Assembly (NCBI GenBank): GCA_022827885.1
Contig: JAJEIP010000007.1
Coordinates: 1-64,000, forward strand
DNA length: 64,000 nt
Reading direction: 5' to 3'
Source: Candidatus Poribacteria bacterium
GTDB lineage: Bacteria > Poribacteria > WGA-4E > WGA-3G
Shown here in pieces: positions 24,690 through 33,727 of this stretch. Under the pieces are notes generated by a model. It did no database searches. It worked only from the letters and a program-made list of their open reading frames with translations, and had not been told where the DNA came from. The position numbers and the translations under genes are program-made. The stretch's first letter is position 1. Each line of letters begins with the position of its first letter.

Positions 24690-24880
24690 TTAAGACATCT
24701 ACTAACCTCTGATTGTTTGCCTAAATCGAGGCATTCGCTTTTATGAAAACTAGGTCGTAAAAGTCCGACTCGATCAGCGTGAAGGTTTTATATTCCGCAC
24801 ACTCTATCTGCTGTCGGGTGGCTTTGTATCCAGAGAAATGCCGACAACTGATTTGCATCCCCTAACAGTAATTCCTTCAC
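24690..24880 (-). pseudogene. Decayed N-terminal part of a second copy of the 26916-27473 gene
   Basis: The DNA matches 27285-27473 with scattered substitutions and small indels. Shared blocks include CTGATTGTTTGCC, GCGTGAAGGTTTT and CTCTATCTGCTGTCGGGTGG. Several frame breaks make it non-coding. The rest of the 24573-24982 gap shows nothing else. Confidence 0.7.
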
Positions 24881-24982
24881 GTGTGTCTCCGATTGAAGGC
24901 GGATCCAGATAGATAAGATCTATCGTCTCAGAATGAAGCCTTCACAGGTTATCGCCTTCAAAGATAGTTCTGTTTTCTACAT

Positions 24983-25606
24983 TCATTGTAAACTCCGCAA
25001 GATTGTAATACTATGCTCGATTACATTTGCTTTAACAAACAAAACTACTATAAGTGAAAATGTCAGAATTGTTGGGAAAGCTAACGGAATGAGAATATGC
25101 TCGTTTTTATACCATTCCGGAGGAGAGGTTCCTTTATTTTTTGAGCGAATGTAAATATCTGGTTCTGTTTGATTGAATAACTCAACTTCAGATATTTCTT
25201 CGCTCATTTCAGCAGCTAAATTAATTGTAACCATTCTATTAGGGTGAGGAACAAAGTCTGAATCATGGGACTTCGACATATGATGAAGAATTCGTTCTGC
25301 TTTTTTAAGGTAGAAATCCCTTCTTCTTACATCGTTGTTTGATGCTATGTGGAAAATGTATTGCCACCGCCAGTAGATCACCAATACAACGGATAAACCT
25401 AACCCTCCCATTAGAATTATGTCCCAATATGCCTCAAAATTCATTGGAGAGGTCCTAGGTTTAATAACTTGGTAAAGTGCTAAAGCAAGTAGGGTGGTAT
25501 ACGCAATCATAATTCTGAACTCAAGTTGTCTTCTATTATGATGCCACTGCTCTGCTAAGTCAGCAATCTTTAACATACTATCAAAGTTGGTTTTGTTAGC
25601 ATTCAT
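24983..25606 (-). CDS. Three-helix membrane protein, hypothetical
   Basis: 207 residues. Two helices near the N-terminus (about 31-52 and 62-82), a soluble charged middle (85-165), and one helix near the C-terminus (170-195). The first 30 residues form a charged helix (LAEQWHHNRRQLEFR). The layout recalls small membrane proteins found beside defence and nuclease genes, but I cannot place it in a family. Confidence 0.6.
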   Translation of the reverse strand: MNANKTNFDSMLKIADLAEQWHHNRRQLEFRIMIAYTTLLALALYQVIKPRTSPMNFEAYWDIILMGGLGLSVVLVIYWRWQYIFHIASNNDVRRRDFYLKKAERILHHMSKSHDSDFVPHPNRMVTINLAAEMSEEISEVELFNQTEPDIYIRSKNKGTSPPEWYKNEHILIPLAFPTILTFSLIVVLFVKANVIEHSITILRSLQ

Positions 25607-25790
25607 ACATTCTTACTCCAATCTACTCCCTAATAATCTGTACTTCGCTTCATAGTCATATAGGACTTCCGACACCAGCTTCCTTCCATATCATTTATCC
25701 CCAAACTATTCTTCATAAATCCGCTTGATGACCATTTGAAACAGATCGTCTTCGTCGCCATACAGTGCTCGGATTCGATTAATAACCATG

Positions 25791-26063
25791 TTACTCTTTG
25801 CGAGACCTGATCTCTTTGAGTGCAGTGCTCCCAATTTTTATCAGTAACAGAATTAATACGATTTGGATTGCCATACCTATGAGAGCGTGGAGAATCTGGT
25901 GAATCCAATTTACAACGCAAACGCCCCAGTATGTTTCCGAGGAAGATGCCAGAAATTCCTTATGGACTTGCATAAATGCTCCGCTTGCCAAAAAGATAAT
26001 AAGACTTTCTATTCCAAACTTGGACTTTTTATTATCTTCCTTTTTACTGCCTTCCGTAATCAT
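25791..26063 (-). CDS. Two-helix small membrane protein, hypothetical
   Basis: 90 residues with two hydrophobic segments (about 17-37 and 56-78), charged ends and AAGGAG at the right distance from the ATG. No family recognised. It ends about 180 bases before the stop of the upstream-strand neighbour and follows the nuclease gene at 26084 in the same direction with a 20-base gap, so the two are probably cotranscribed. Confidence 0.6.
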   Translation of the reverse strand: MITEGSKKEDNKKSKFGIESLIIFLASGAFMQVHKEFLASSSETYWGVCVVNWIHQILHALIGMAIQIVLILLLIKIGSTALKEIRSRKE

Positions 26064-26083
26064 CCAGTACTCCTTATATACGC

Positions 26084-26878
26084 CTATCGCGGCGGATTAC
26101 ACCGACTACAAGGACCATAACGCCCCTTAGCCTCCACTAATGAGATCGGAATCTTGCTCCTGCTCAATAACCGACACCCCGCGCGATGATACTTCTTCCC
26201 AGTGCGTGTCACGTAGACTTCACCCTCCGATTCTACTGTAGTCGATTCCGCTGATTGTGAAGTAACACGCGCCTGCGGAACGCCGTATAGACCTTTCTCA
26301 GCAGTCCGCGCCCGATTCCCATAATACCGGAACAGTTTCATGTGTTTAAACGGAAACTGCGTATAGGCATACCCATACCCTTGACGCACAATCTCCAAAT
26401 TCACAAAAAGTCCATCCGGAGCTCGGTAAAGATACGCCAGCAGTCTGCCATATTTGTCTGTCCTGTTTATATCAAACCGCAGATAGACAGATTCACCCAG
26501 TAGCAGATTCTTTGTAAAATTGGACGCTTCTTTGCCATACGCCTCAACAGGCTTGCTCGGATGCCCTGTCTCCGGTGCATCCACACCAATCAGACGAACA
26601 TTCGTCGCTTTGCCGTTGTAGTCAATCTTGACCGTGTCGCCATCAATAACTCGCACGACCTTATAGGCAGTGTCCCCGGTAAAATCTTCAACCGGATAGG
26701 ACACCGACATCGCTCGGTTGGTTTGAGCGATAGCAGTCCCGAAGCTTTCCAACTGCGGTTTATTCAAGCGAACTTCAGGAGTCGGCATCTCGGATAGCAT
26801 CCCGAAAAATATAAATATGTAAGATAGCCCGATTAAACTGAATACCAAGAATGAACCTGTTGTCAAAACTTTTCTCAT
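26084..26878 (-). CDS. Membrane-anchored thermonuclease (SNase fold) with C-terminal zinc motif
   Basis: 264 residues. An N-terminal hydrophobic segment (about 5-28) anchors or exports the protein. The SNase domain (about 70-200) keeps the catalytic set: VIDGDTVKI with calcium-binding Asp, VRLIGVDAPET with Arg and Asp, YGKEASNF with the general-base Glu and DKYGRLLAYLY with the second Arg. The last 45 residues (YHRAGCRLL ... CSRC) form a His/Cys cluster like the small zinc-binding module seen in other SNase-tail proteins. Cuts DNA and RNA in a calcium-dependent way, likely outside the cytoplasm. ATG chosen after GGAGAGGG. Confidence 0.85.
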   Translation of the reverse strand: MRKVLTTGSFLVFSLIGLSYIFIFFGMLSEMPTPEVRLNKPQLESFGTAIAQTNRAMSVSYPVEDFTGDTAYKVVRVIDGDTVKIDYNGKATNVRLIGVDAPETGHPSKPVEAYGKEASNFTKNLLLGESVYLRFDINRTDKYGRLLAYLYRAPDGLFVNLEIVRQGYGYAYTQFPFKHMKLFRYYGNRARTAEKGLYGVPQARVTSQSAESTTVESEGEVYVTRTGKKYHRAGCRLLSRSKIPISLVEAKGRYGPCSRCNPPR

Positions 26879-26915
26879 GCAAAAACCCTCTCCTAATCCC
26901 ATGATGAAATCCAAG

Positions 26916-27473
26916 TCACGCAGTCAACTGCGCCCACGGATAGAGGTGCGTCCAGTCTTTGCTGAAAATGACCCGAACCGGTCGATACGCGTCCGCACAC
27001 AGCCGCAAGAAAACGGCATATACCAACGCCCGATGATTCCCATCTTCAAGGTAAAACTTGATTTTCGGGGAATGTGCGGGTTTCTCATAAGGGGTCAGTG
27101 GTCGAATCAACAATTCCCCGATCAAGCGCGGATCGAACCGTGCACTGATAAGAAAACATCCCTCAAACCATGGCTCGTCCTCGGAGAGCTGCTTAAAGAC
27201 TTGGATCGGACTCTCATGCGGATATACCGTCAGAATCCTGTCCACGACTTCCTTCAGCGTGCGCAACTTGCCTTTCGGCGTTAAGAGGTCTACCAACTTC
27301 TGATTGTTTGCCCAAACAGAATCATTCACTTCCATGAAAACGAGGTCGTCAAAGTCTGCCTCACGCAGCGTGAAGGTTTTGTACGCCGCACGCTCTATCT
27401 GCTGTCGGGTGGCTTCGTATTCAGAGAGTGATGCCGATAACTGATGTGCATCCGCTAACAGAAGTTCTTTCAC
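26916..27473 (-). CDS. ParB-like/sulfiredoxin-fold protein, hypothetical
   Basis: 185 residues. The motif FYLEDGNHRALVYAV near residue 145 resembles the (D)GNHR signature of ParB/sulfiredoxin-type domains, which bind nucleotides or act as nucleases or kinases. The rest has no clear match. GTG start with GGAG nine bases upstream. A decayed second copy lies at 24102-24880. The next gene upstream is a DUF4268 gene in the same direction. Confidence 0.6.
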   Translation of the reverse strand: MKELLLADAHQLSASLSEYEATRQQIERAAYKTFTLREADFDDLVFMEVNDSVWANNQKLVDLLTPKGKLRTLKEVVDRILTVYPHESPIQVFKQLSEDEPWFEGCFLISARFDPRLIGELLIRPLTPYEKPAHSPKIKFYLEDGNHRALVYAVFLRLCADAYRPVRVIFSKDWTHLYPWAQLTA

Positions 27474-27531
27474 GCTTGTCTCCGAGTGCTGTGTCCAGTG
27501 GTCTCACTTGTGATTGTACAAGGAACGGTTC

Positions 27532-27978
27532 TCAAAGATCAGCTTCGAGTCTCTCAATTCGCGGGCGGAATACCTCATTTAACTTTTCAAGTTTGGTAGC
27601 CAACCACTCATGTTGACGAGACCAGTCGTTCTCATCCCTTGGATCCGCCTCTTTTCTCAAGGCGACATGTTTTTCAGTCTTCCATTCTGCAAACCATTCA
27701 AGGGGTTTACCAAATTCCTCTTCAATTTCCCTCTGTTGCTCCTTCAACACATGAAAGTAAGTTCTCGCGCGCCCCGTCATGATAAACCCAACAGTGATAG
27801 CGGTAGGTCCGTACTTGGATTTAATAACCTGCCTTGTTCTCAAGAAGCACCCAATTCCTATCCTAAAATCTATAAAGTGCCGCTCTTTAGATGTTTGAGA
27901 TTGGAGTTGGCTACCTCGCTGACGCAAGTAGTCACAGAATTGGGTCCAGTATCTTATATTCTGTTCTTGCCTAGACAT
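27532..27978 (-). CDS. DUF4268 family protein
   Basis: 148 residues matching the DUF4268 pattern: NIRYWTQFCDYLRQRGS at the start, an internal FRIGIGCFLRTRQ strand, and REIEEEFGKPLEWF followed by a charged stretch. DUF4268 domains occur alone or after nuclease domains in restriction-associated genes; biochemical function unknown. AAGGAG precedes the ATG. An IS3-like element is inserted 150 bases upstream of it. Confidence 0.65.
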   Translation of the reverse strand: MSRQEQNIRYWTQFCDYLRQRGSQLQSQTSKERHFIDFRIGIGCFLRTRQVIKSKYGPTAITVGFIMTGRARTYFHVLKEQQREIEEEFGKPLEWFAEWKTEKHVALRKEADPRDENDWSRQHEWLATKLEKLNEVFRPRIERLEADL

Positions 27979-28169
27979 TATGGGCTCCTTTTTCCTTTAC
28001 GGAAATAGTTCTGCATATAGGGATATTCCGAGACACTCGGCAATTTGGTTAAGTTTGTTTCCTACACCATTTTCTCCTTCGTGTCTATCATCTCTTATCT
28101 CTAAAATTCCAAGATATGAGGTTGAAATACTGTAGTGCATACGCTAATTTAGACCACTTTTTCGCAAAG

Positions 28170-29018
28170 TTAAGATAAGGTTTGTTGCTCGAATTCCATA
28201 GGCATCAAATACCCCAACGCCGAGTGAGGGCGTTTCTGGTGATACACGTGTTCGATAAAATGTCCAATACGATTTCTCGCTTCATGGATGTTTTCATAGT
28301 CGTTGAGGTGAACTTCTTCCTCTTTGAGGGTGCGGATAAGTCTTTCAGCATAGCCGTTCTCCTAAGGACACCCCCGACGCGCCACCGAAATCTCAATCCC
28401 ATGATGCCTGAGCATCGAAACATAGGCATCTGAAAGATATTCAACGCCTTGATCCGAATGGTGGATCTCCGGGACACTTTGACGTAACGCCGCCTCTAAA
28501 GGTTTCAAAGTCAGCGGTTGCGTCAAGTGGCGACTCACCTGCCACCCTTTGATCATACGCGTGAAGACATCCATGAGCAAACAAACATAGACGAAGCATC
28601 TTTTCAGGCGGACGTAGGTAATATCACCGACCCAGACCTGATCGCATCGGGAGACTTCAAGGTCTTTGAGGCGATTGACCCACGGACGCACCCTGTCAAC
28701 GGAAGTCGTGGTTTGACAGACGCGTTTGACGGACACCGATAAGTTTGTTGCTTTCATCAATCGGGCAACACGTTTATACCCAACGGTGTATCCCTGACGC
28801 ACCAAGAGCTGTGTAATACGCCTGTATCCGTAGGTCGGATACCGCAACGCCAACGTCTCTATTTCATTCCGCAGGACGACTTCAGACGGGTCCTGTTTGG
28901 GGTGATAGTAGAGATTGCTCCGGGTGAAACCCAACGTCTCGCAGATCTGTCGAACGGAATAATCCGTCCGGAGTGCCTCAACGATTTCTCGCTGTTGCGT
29001 CAGTTTTGGTCTAACCAC
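28170..29018 (-). pseudogene. IS3-family transposase OrfB with an in-frame amber codon
   Basis: 283 codons. The DDE core has both Asp motifs (VWVGDITYV and IHHSDQGVEYL). After VARRGCP there is a TAG stop (28364-28362), then the same frame continues ENGYAERLIRTLKEEEVHL to RPHSALGYLMP and a normal stop. The catalytic Glu is in the part beyond the amber codon, so the truncated product is inactive unless the stop is suppressed. A Gln (CAG) to TAG change explains it. GTG start, or -1 frameshift from orfA. Confidence 0.85.
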
Positions 29019-29296
29019 GTCGCTGCTTTTTTTTGAATATCTAATGCCACCGTCAACCGCCCGACGAGCTGTTCAAGGTGGGCGATCCGCTCCGCTGCCT
29101 CGCTGGACTGCTGCTCTGTGGAGACGAACAGAGATCCTACGTTTTCAACGACTTGCTGCTTCCACTTCGAGAGTTGATCTTCACTGAGGTTGTGTCGACG
29201 ACACAGTTCTGCTTGTGAACTTTCACCGCTCAGCGCCTCAAGAACAACTTGGCCTTTAAACTCAGGGGTGAAGGTTCTTCGTTTTCGTTTCGCCAT
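29000..29296 (-). CDS. IS3-family OrfA (helix-turn-helix)
   Basis: 98 residues: KRRTFTPEFKGQVVLEALSG and AELCRRHNLSEDQLSKWK form the IS911/IS3-type helix-turn-helix, followed by a leucine-zipper-like region. It overlaps orfB by 19 bases with the A8G slippery run before the overlap. AAAGGAGG precedes the ATG. Near-identical to the orfA at 40448-40762. Confidence 0.88.
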   Translation of the reverse strand: MAKRKRRTFTPEFKGQVVLEALSGESSQAELCRRHNLSEDQLSKWKQQVVENVGSLFVSTEQQSSEAAERIAHLEQLVGRLTVALDIQKKAATWLDQN

Positions 29297-29375
29297 TGGG
29301 GCCTCCTTTCAAGTCGTGGAGATTATACCACAATCTTGGTTTAGGGAGTGGCCCGAATTTAGGGGGGCAGTACAC

Positions 29376-29699
29376 TCCAATCAGTTGCTGCATGCATTTT
29401 CATGATGTCCTCCATTTGTCGCATTGAAACGTCTTTAACCTGATAATAGGCATGTTGAGAACTCCTCCTTGATACTCCTTTCAACTGCCACTATCATCTC
29501 CTAATAAAACTTCGCTTTGCCGTATAAAAGACTGGCAAATGTAACCTTCCACCTCCTTCGTTAAATTTAGGCAAGAAGCAGGCTGTTTTGTCGTCCCCAT
29601 CATACTACCGTTCGTCTGAAACATCGGTAAGGTTGGTAAAATCTTCAACTCCTGTCATCTTTGTCAATCGAGGTTAGAGCTTTCTACTGATTACGTTTT
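29376..29699. other. Intergenic stretch with nothing recognisable
   Basis: 324 bases between the IS right end and the amidotransferase stop. AT-rich, no plausible coding frame on either strand, no strong stem-loop and no repeat matching elsewhere in the window. Confidence 0.5.
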
Positions 29700-30419
29700 T
29701 CATCGTGTTCTTCCTGATTGAGAAGCAGCGTGAATAAACGCCTCAAATAATTTGTGCCCATGCCCTCGGAGTTCTGGGCGTTGTAGCATCCGTTCCGGAT
29801 GGTATTGCACACCTATCGCAAATCGATGTGAAGGACTCTCTATCGCCTCAATGATACCATCTTCCGATTGGGCGGTGACGACAAATCCCGCACCAATGAC
29901 TTTCAATGCTTGATGATGTGCGGAATTGACTTCGGTGATGTAACTATCTGTCAGTCCGCTGAGGCAGCTATTCGGCTGAATCTTAATAGAATGCCGGGCA
30001 TCATATATACTTTCCTCATCCTTATGAAGCAAACAGTTTTTGAGTTGCGTGTGGATATCTTGGTAGAGACTTCCCCCCGTTGCAACGCTCATCACTTGAA
30101 TCCCGCGACAGATTCCGAAAACAGGTATATCGGCTGCAAGTGCCTTTTGGCAGAGATCCAACTCCAACGCATCGCGCGATTGGCTAACGCCCTTAATTTT
30201 GCTAATACCGTTAACATGATACCGAGGTTCATCATAATGGCGAGGGTCAAGGTCACCACCCCCTGGCAAGAGAAGCCCGTCAATCTTTGGGATACCCTTA
30301 GGTATACGATCTGGACGTGAGACCAGCACGCGCGGTTCACCACCAAATTCGACAATGGCATCCGTATAGTCTGTGATCGCTGTTTCTGTTTTGCATGTAA
30401 TTCCAATAACAGGGGACAT
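29700..30419 (-). CDS. Gamma-glutamyl-gamma-aminobutyrate hydrolase-like (peptidase C26)
   Basis: 239 residues of the class I glutamine amidotransferase fold. Catalytic Cys104 sits in VFGICRGIQVM and the His-x-Glu pair in GVQYHPERM; LLLPGGGDLDPRHY is the oxyanion-side loop. PuuD-type members hydrolyse gamma-glutamyl amides in putrescine breakdown or trim folate polyglutamates. No putrescine genes are nearby, so the substrate is open. Start at an ATG with AGAGGTGA upstream. Confidence 0.88.
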   Translation of the reverse strand: MSPVIGITCKTETAITDYTDAIVEFGGEPRVLVSRPDRIPKGIPKIDGLLLPGGGDLDPRHYDEPRYHVNGISKIKGVSQSRDALELDLCQKALAADIPVFGICRGIQVMSVATGGSLYQDIHTQLKNCLLHKDEESIYDARHSIKIQPNSCLSGLTDSYITEVNSAHHQALKVIGAGFVVTAQSEDGIIEAIESPSHRFAIGVQYHPERMLQRPELRGHGHKLFEAFIHAASQSGRTR

Positions 30420-30602
30420 ATGTGAAAATCACCTCTTGATCCGATGTACATGTGGTACTCGCTAATTTTTGGGTTAAATGCTTATGTAAAAACCCGTCTT
30501 TGCTCAGCTTATATGTCCACTCATCCTGTCCTTCTATCTCACCAATGACACAGAATAAGTCTAACATGCGCTGGGCTATTACCTTTCAGTGGTTAAAAGA
30601 AT

Positions 30603-32675
30603 CTAAACATCCCCGCCAAATGCCAGTTCAAATGCCTGCGCATCCTCAATAGAGAAATCGATTCTATTCTCAACCGCGGTGCAATCGATCCCTGTTTGTC
30701 TCTCAATCATCTCATACACGCGTCGCATGTTTGGATAGTCTCGCCTATCCGTCACCAAATAGAGTTCGCGCTCCGCACGCGAGAGAGCAACATACATGAC
30801 GCGCGCAGCCTCATAGACACTTTCCTCTGAAACGAATGCACCATCACCAGGAGCGAAAAAACTATAACCGTCTACAATTACGACGGGTGTCTCCATGCCT
30901 TTCGCTTGATGCACCGTCATCACCTGTGCCGAAGCATCGAACAACGTCTCGTAAGTTGGAATGCTTTCATAGTGTGCTAAGACGCGTCCGAGAAAAGACA
31001 CATCGGATCGGACGCTATCCGAGTGCCAATCGATGCTGGCACCTTTGAAAATACCCTCCTGACCCTCAGGCGATCTCCCTGAGTTATCGCACACCGCTTG
31101 GACCTGGGATTCCGCCGTCAGACCACAGACGTAATCTCGGAAACCGAACAACGCTTCCAGTTTCGGTTCACGGCTTAAGTCGCTAACCTGCACCAAACCC
31201 TCCAGCGTCTTCTCCCCTATCCCGGGGACATGCAGGGCAGCGGTTAAAATGTGTTCCCGTGTCGGTTCCTGCAAAAATGACATAACCTCAAGGACGCGGT
31301 CGACGATCTTCTTTCCCACGCAAAACACACGCTTTTCGCTATCCTCAGCAAACCGCACTGTCTTCACATACGGGATACCCATTGATTTTAAAGTCTGGCA
31401 ATTCTCTTGAACACAGCGATTCGTATACGATAGCACTAACACGTCCGCTGGATCCGATATTGGAACTTCTGTGAGTCGGCTTTTCATCTCGACAGCGGCA
31501 CCCCTGGACTTGACAGCAGTCGGAAAGACGTATCCCGTATCTTGATACCGTTCTACAACTGCACGGGACACCTCCACAATTTCGGGCGTGGACCTGTAGT
31601 TTCTATCCAATAAGACCTCATAGGGTTCTGGGAACACCTCACGAAACCTGCTGATATTCCGCGCGTCTGCGCCTCGAAATCCATAAATCGCTTGATTGTG
31701 ATCGCCGACGACAAACAGGTTTTTGTGTTCCGCGACCATCCGCTGGGCAATGTCAAACTGGACAGGGTCGGTATCTTGAAACTCATCAATCAGGAGAGCG
31801 TCATACTGGTTTTGCATACGCCGAAGGGCTTCCGGAGAAGAGAGGAGAATCTGATGTGCACACAACACCTGTGCCGTGAAATCGAGAAACGCATAACGCT
31901 TCACGAGTTGGCGATACGCCTTTCTAAAAAACGTTTCCAACTGCGGATCGTTCCTTGAAAAAGCAGACACCATTTCCTGATAATCGGGATGCAATTCGTC
32001 TGCTATTTGTAACTCGTAACCAAACAGTGCTCGCACATAGTCACGAAACCGACACAATCCGTCAAAATTACCGAGCAATATCAGTTCCGGCATCCCTGCC
32101 TTGACAAAACCATGCACCGGACGCAGTCTGGGCTTAACACGCGCAAACACCTTAGCGACGCGTTGGTAACCTGCTTCGGTGAAATCCAGCTGCGGCGGCA
32201 CTTTCTGCGAGAATGCGACACAGGCATATTGGAAAGCGACCCACAGTGCTACTTCCGGGGTGAGTCTCCCATCCTCCTCATACCATTCCAGATGCGGTCG
32301 TTTCGCTTTCGGTTGGAACGAATGCCAGCAGAAAGGCATTCCAACCCCTGCGGCTTTGCAGAGATCCACAAGTTGCGGATTCCGTTGGAAATGTCTGTCT
32401 ATGATACTACGACATAGCGAATGAAACGTGGAGATACGCACGTCCTTCAGGCCATCGCCGTCTAACCGATCGCGCATCGTCTGCGTCCCGTTCTGTGTAA
32501 ACGTCACTGCGCGTATCCGAGAGGGTGCAAGATTATGAGTATAAAATAGGTGTTGGATCCGGGCAGTTAAGACGCGCGTCTTACCGGAACCGGGTCCCGC
32601 GAGGATACTTACAGGTCCTAAGGGTGCCGTAACCGCCTTTTGTTGGGATGGATTTAGATTTTCTAAGTATTTCAT
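30603..32675 (-). CDS. UvrD/PcrA-like superfamily 1 DNA helicase
   Basis: 690 residues with the SF1A motif series: Q-motif LNPSQQKAV, Walker A AGPGSGKTR, Ia TFTQNGT, II LLIDEFQDTDPVQ, III VVGDHNQAIYGFRGA, IV LLDRNYRST, V VMTVHQAKGMETPVV, VI MYVALSRAERELYLV. It should unwind DNA 3' to 5'. It is shorter than housekeeping UvrD and stands at the edge of a defence island, so a defence or repair accessory role is possible. The ATG at MKYLENLNPS was chosen because it immediately precedes the Q-motif; the open frame extends 26 codons further. Confidence 0.88.
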   Translation of the reverse strand: MKYLENLNPSQQKAVTAPLGPVSILAGPGSGKTRVLTARIQHLFYTHNLAPSRIRAVTFTQNGTQTMRDRLDGDGLKDVRISTFHSLCRSIIDRHFQRNPQLVDLCKAAGVGMPFCWHSFQPKAKRPHLEWYEEDGRLTPEVALWVAFQYACVAFSQKVPPQLDFTEAGYQRVAKVFARVKPRLRPVHGFVKAGMPELILLGNFDGLCRFRDYVRALFGYELQIADELHPDYQEMVSAFSRNDPQLETFFRKAYRQLVKRYAFLDFTAQVLCAHQILLSSPEALRRMQNQYDALLIDEFQDTDPVQFDIAQRMVAEHKNLFVVGDHNQAIYGFRGADARNISRFREVFPEPYEVLLDRNYRSTPEIVEVSRAVVERYQDTGYVFPTAVKSRGAAVEMKSRLTEVPISDPADVLVLSYTNRCVQENCQTLKSMGIPYVKTVRFAEDSEKRVFCVGKKIVDRVLEVMSFLQEPTREHILTAALHVPGIGEKTLEGLVQVSDLSREPKLEALFGFRDYVCGLTAESQVQAVCDNSGRSPEGQEGIFKGASIDWHSDSVRSDVSFLGRVLAHYESIPTYETLFDASAQVMTVHQAKGMETPVVIVDGYSFFAPGDGAFVSEESVYEAARVMYVALSRAERELYLVTDRRDYPNMRRVYEMIERQTGIDCTAVENRIDFSIEDAQAFELAFGGDV

Positions 32676-32854
32676 TTTTAGGTTGAGATGCAAGTGCCTC
32701 CTGAATGTTAGGGGTGTGCTGATGTACCTGAGGTCTTTGATGATGCTTACCAAAACGGTGTTCTTAAAAATTAAAGCACAAATGTATCTGAGAACGCCAC
32801 CGTCTTCCCTTACATGGCGTATATTTTGGTGGGTCTCTCATAATCACACGGGCG

Positions 32855-33408
32855 TTACTGATACTATCATTAAACGCCTTACGCATTAGGTCAGTCCGTA
32901 ATCCGTTTCTGCATAGCCTCCTACCTCGCGAACAGCGATTTCTACCTGCTTGAATGCTTCAAGAACGGCTGTTCCATAAGATCCTTGCAAAAAAACCGAT
33001 TGGTGTTTACGTAAAAGATCAGCCTTTGCGATACACCTCAAAGTCCTCAAGTGTTTCAATCTTTTTTCCACGTCTGGTCACGAAGTATGTAGTTGCTGAA
33101 GTTATGGAATGATCTCTTGGTAAATCAGCAGGTCTCGGCGCAACGAATCCTTCACATACCAAACACTGCCAAGCCTCCATAAGTGCAAAGAGGACATCCT
33201 CACGAACGCCGTGAGGATAATTTAGATTCGGAATATTGAGCGCATTTTGGTTAATTTCCCACGCCATCCTATTATATCCTATGATAACTTGTAGGTTTAT
33301 CCTCTCCCGATTTTCTAAAGAAACCAAAAGCGGTCCCGCAAGTTCCTCTGGTTCAAGGCTTAAGAGTTGTTCAGCATCAGGGAGTATCTCAAATAGTTTA
33401 GAGAACAT
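32855..33408 (-). pseudogene. Decayed TIGR02391-family (Ymh-like) gene
   Basis: The first 127 codons (FEILPDAEQLLSLEPEELAG ... TLEDFEVYRK) and the following segment in another frame (ADLLRKHQSVFLQGSYGTAV, LEAFKQVEIAVREVGGY) together match the TIGR02391 family. One extra base in the GG after CGCAAA near 33034 breaks the frame. A second shift near 32895 is needed to reach DLMRKAFND; beyond that the usual C-terminus (a conserved LFxGAIGLxKNPxSHR-like end) is absent. TIGR02391 genes are frequent in defence regions. Not functional as one protein. Confidence 0.7.
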
Positions 33409-33563
33409 TGGCCTGGTATGTTTCTCCTTTTCAGGCTTGAGACTGTCGCAGATGAGGTTCTGCGGTGTTTTTTTGTAGAATGTGATGTTTGATTTCGTAA
33501 AAGGAAATCGGGTGCCTTGAGATGTTTCAGTGCATTATACAGTAAAGCATTATTCCAAGAAAA

Positions 33564-33630
33564 TGAACTGCCATCGCTAATTGAGACCCGAAATCGGTAA
33601 AGTTCAGACACTCGTTGTCACTTAAATTCA
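33564..33630. repeat. Solo IS end (family of remnant C)
   Basis: TGAACTGCCATCGCTAATTG and the following bases are a close match to the left end of remnant C at 20675 (shared CCATCGCTAAT, GAGA, CCG, GGTAAA, TTCAGA). No matching right end is found nearby. The rest of the 33409-33727 gap holds nothing else I can recognise. Confidence 0.5.
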
Positions 33631-33727
33631 AGCGGTGTAGATCGCTGCGGCACGCCTTAGAGACTTCAGGTGTCTGATTCGATGAACACGATAGGTAACT
33701 TTGAAGCCTTTGCCACGAGTTTTGCGA

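Larger units (their letters stand above)
28132..29375 (-). mobile_element. IS3-family element (1244 bases), reference copy for the local family
   Basis: Ends TGTAGTGCATACGCTAATTT (left, from 28132) and, on the other strand, TGTACTGCCCCCCTAAATTC (right, from 29375), an imperfect inverted repeat sharing TGTA-TGC, AATT and CCACT. It holds orfA and orfB with an A8G slippery run (29034-29027 on the minus strand) for -1 frameshifting. No clear target duplication is seen. Remnants of the same family lie at 20675, 22604/24022, 33564, 40369 and 42127. Confidence 0.85.

Noticed and set aside
25630-25920. 96-residue minus-strand frame overlapping the small membrane protein gene
   Set aside because: It overlaps a frame with a good ribosome binding site and membrane helices; its own composition is unconvincing.
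30603-33408. Gabija or similar named helicase-based defence system
   Set aside because: No GajA-type OLD nuclease or other required partner is present; calling a named system would go beyond the evidence.
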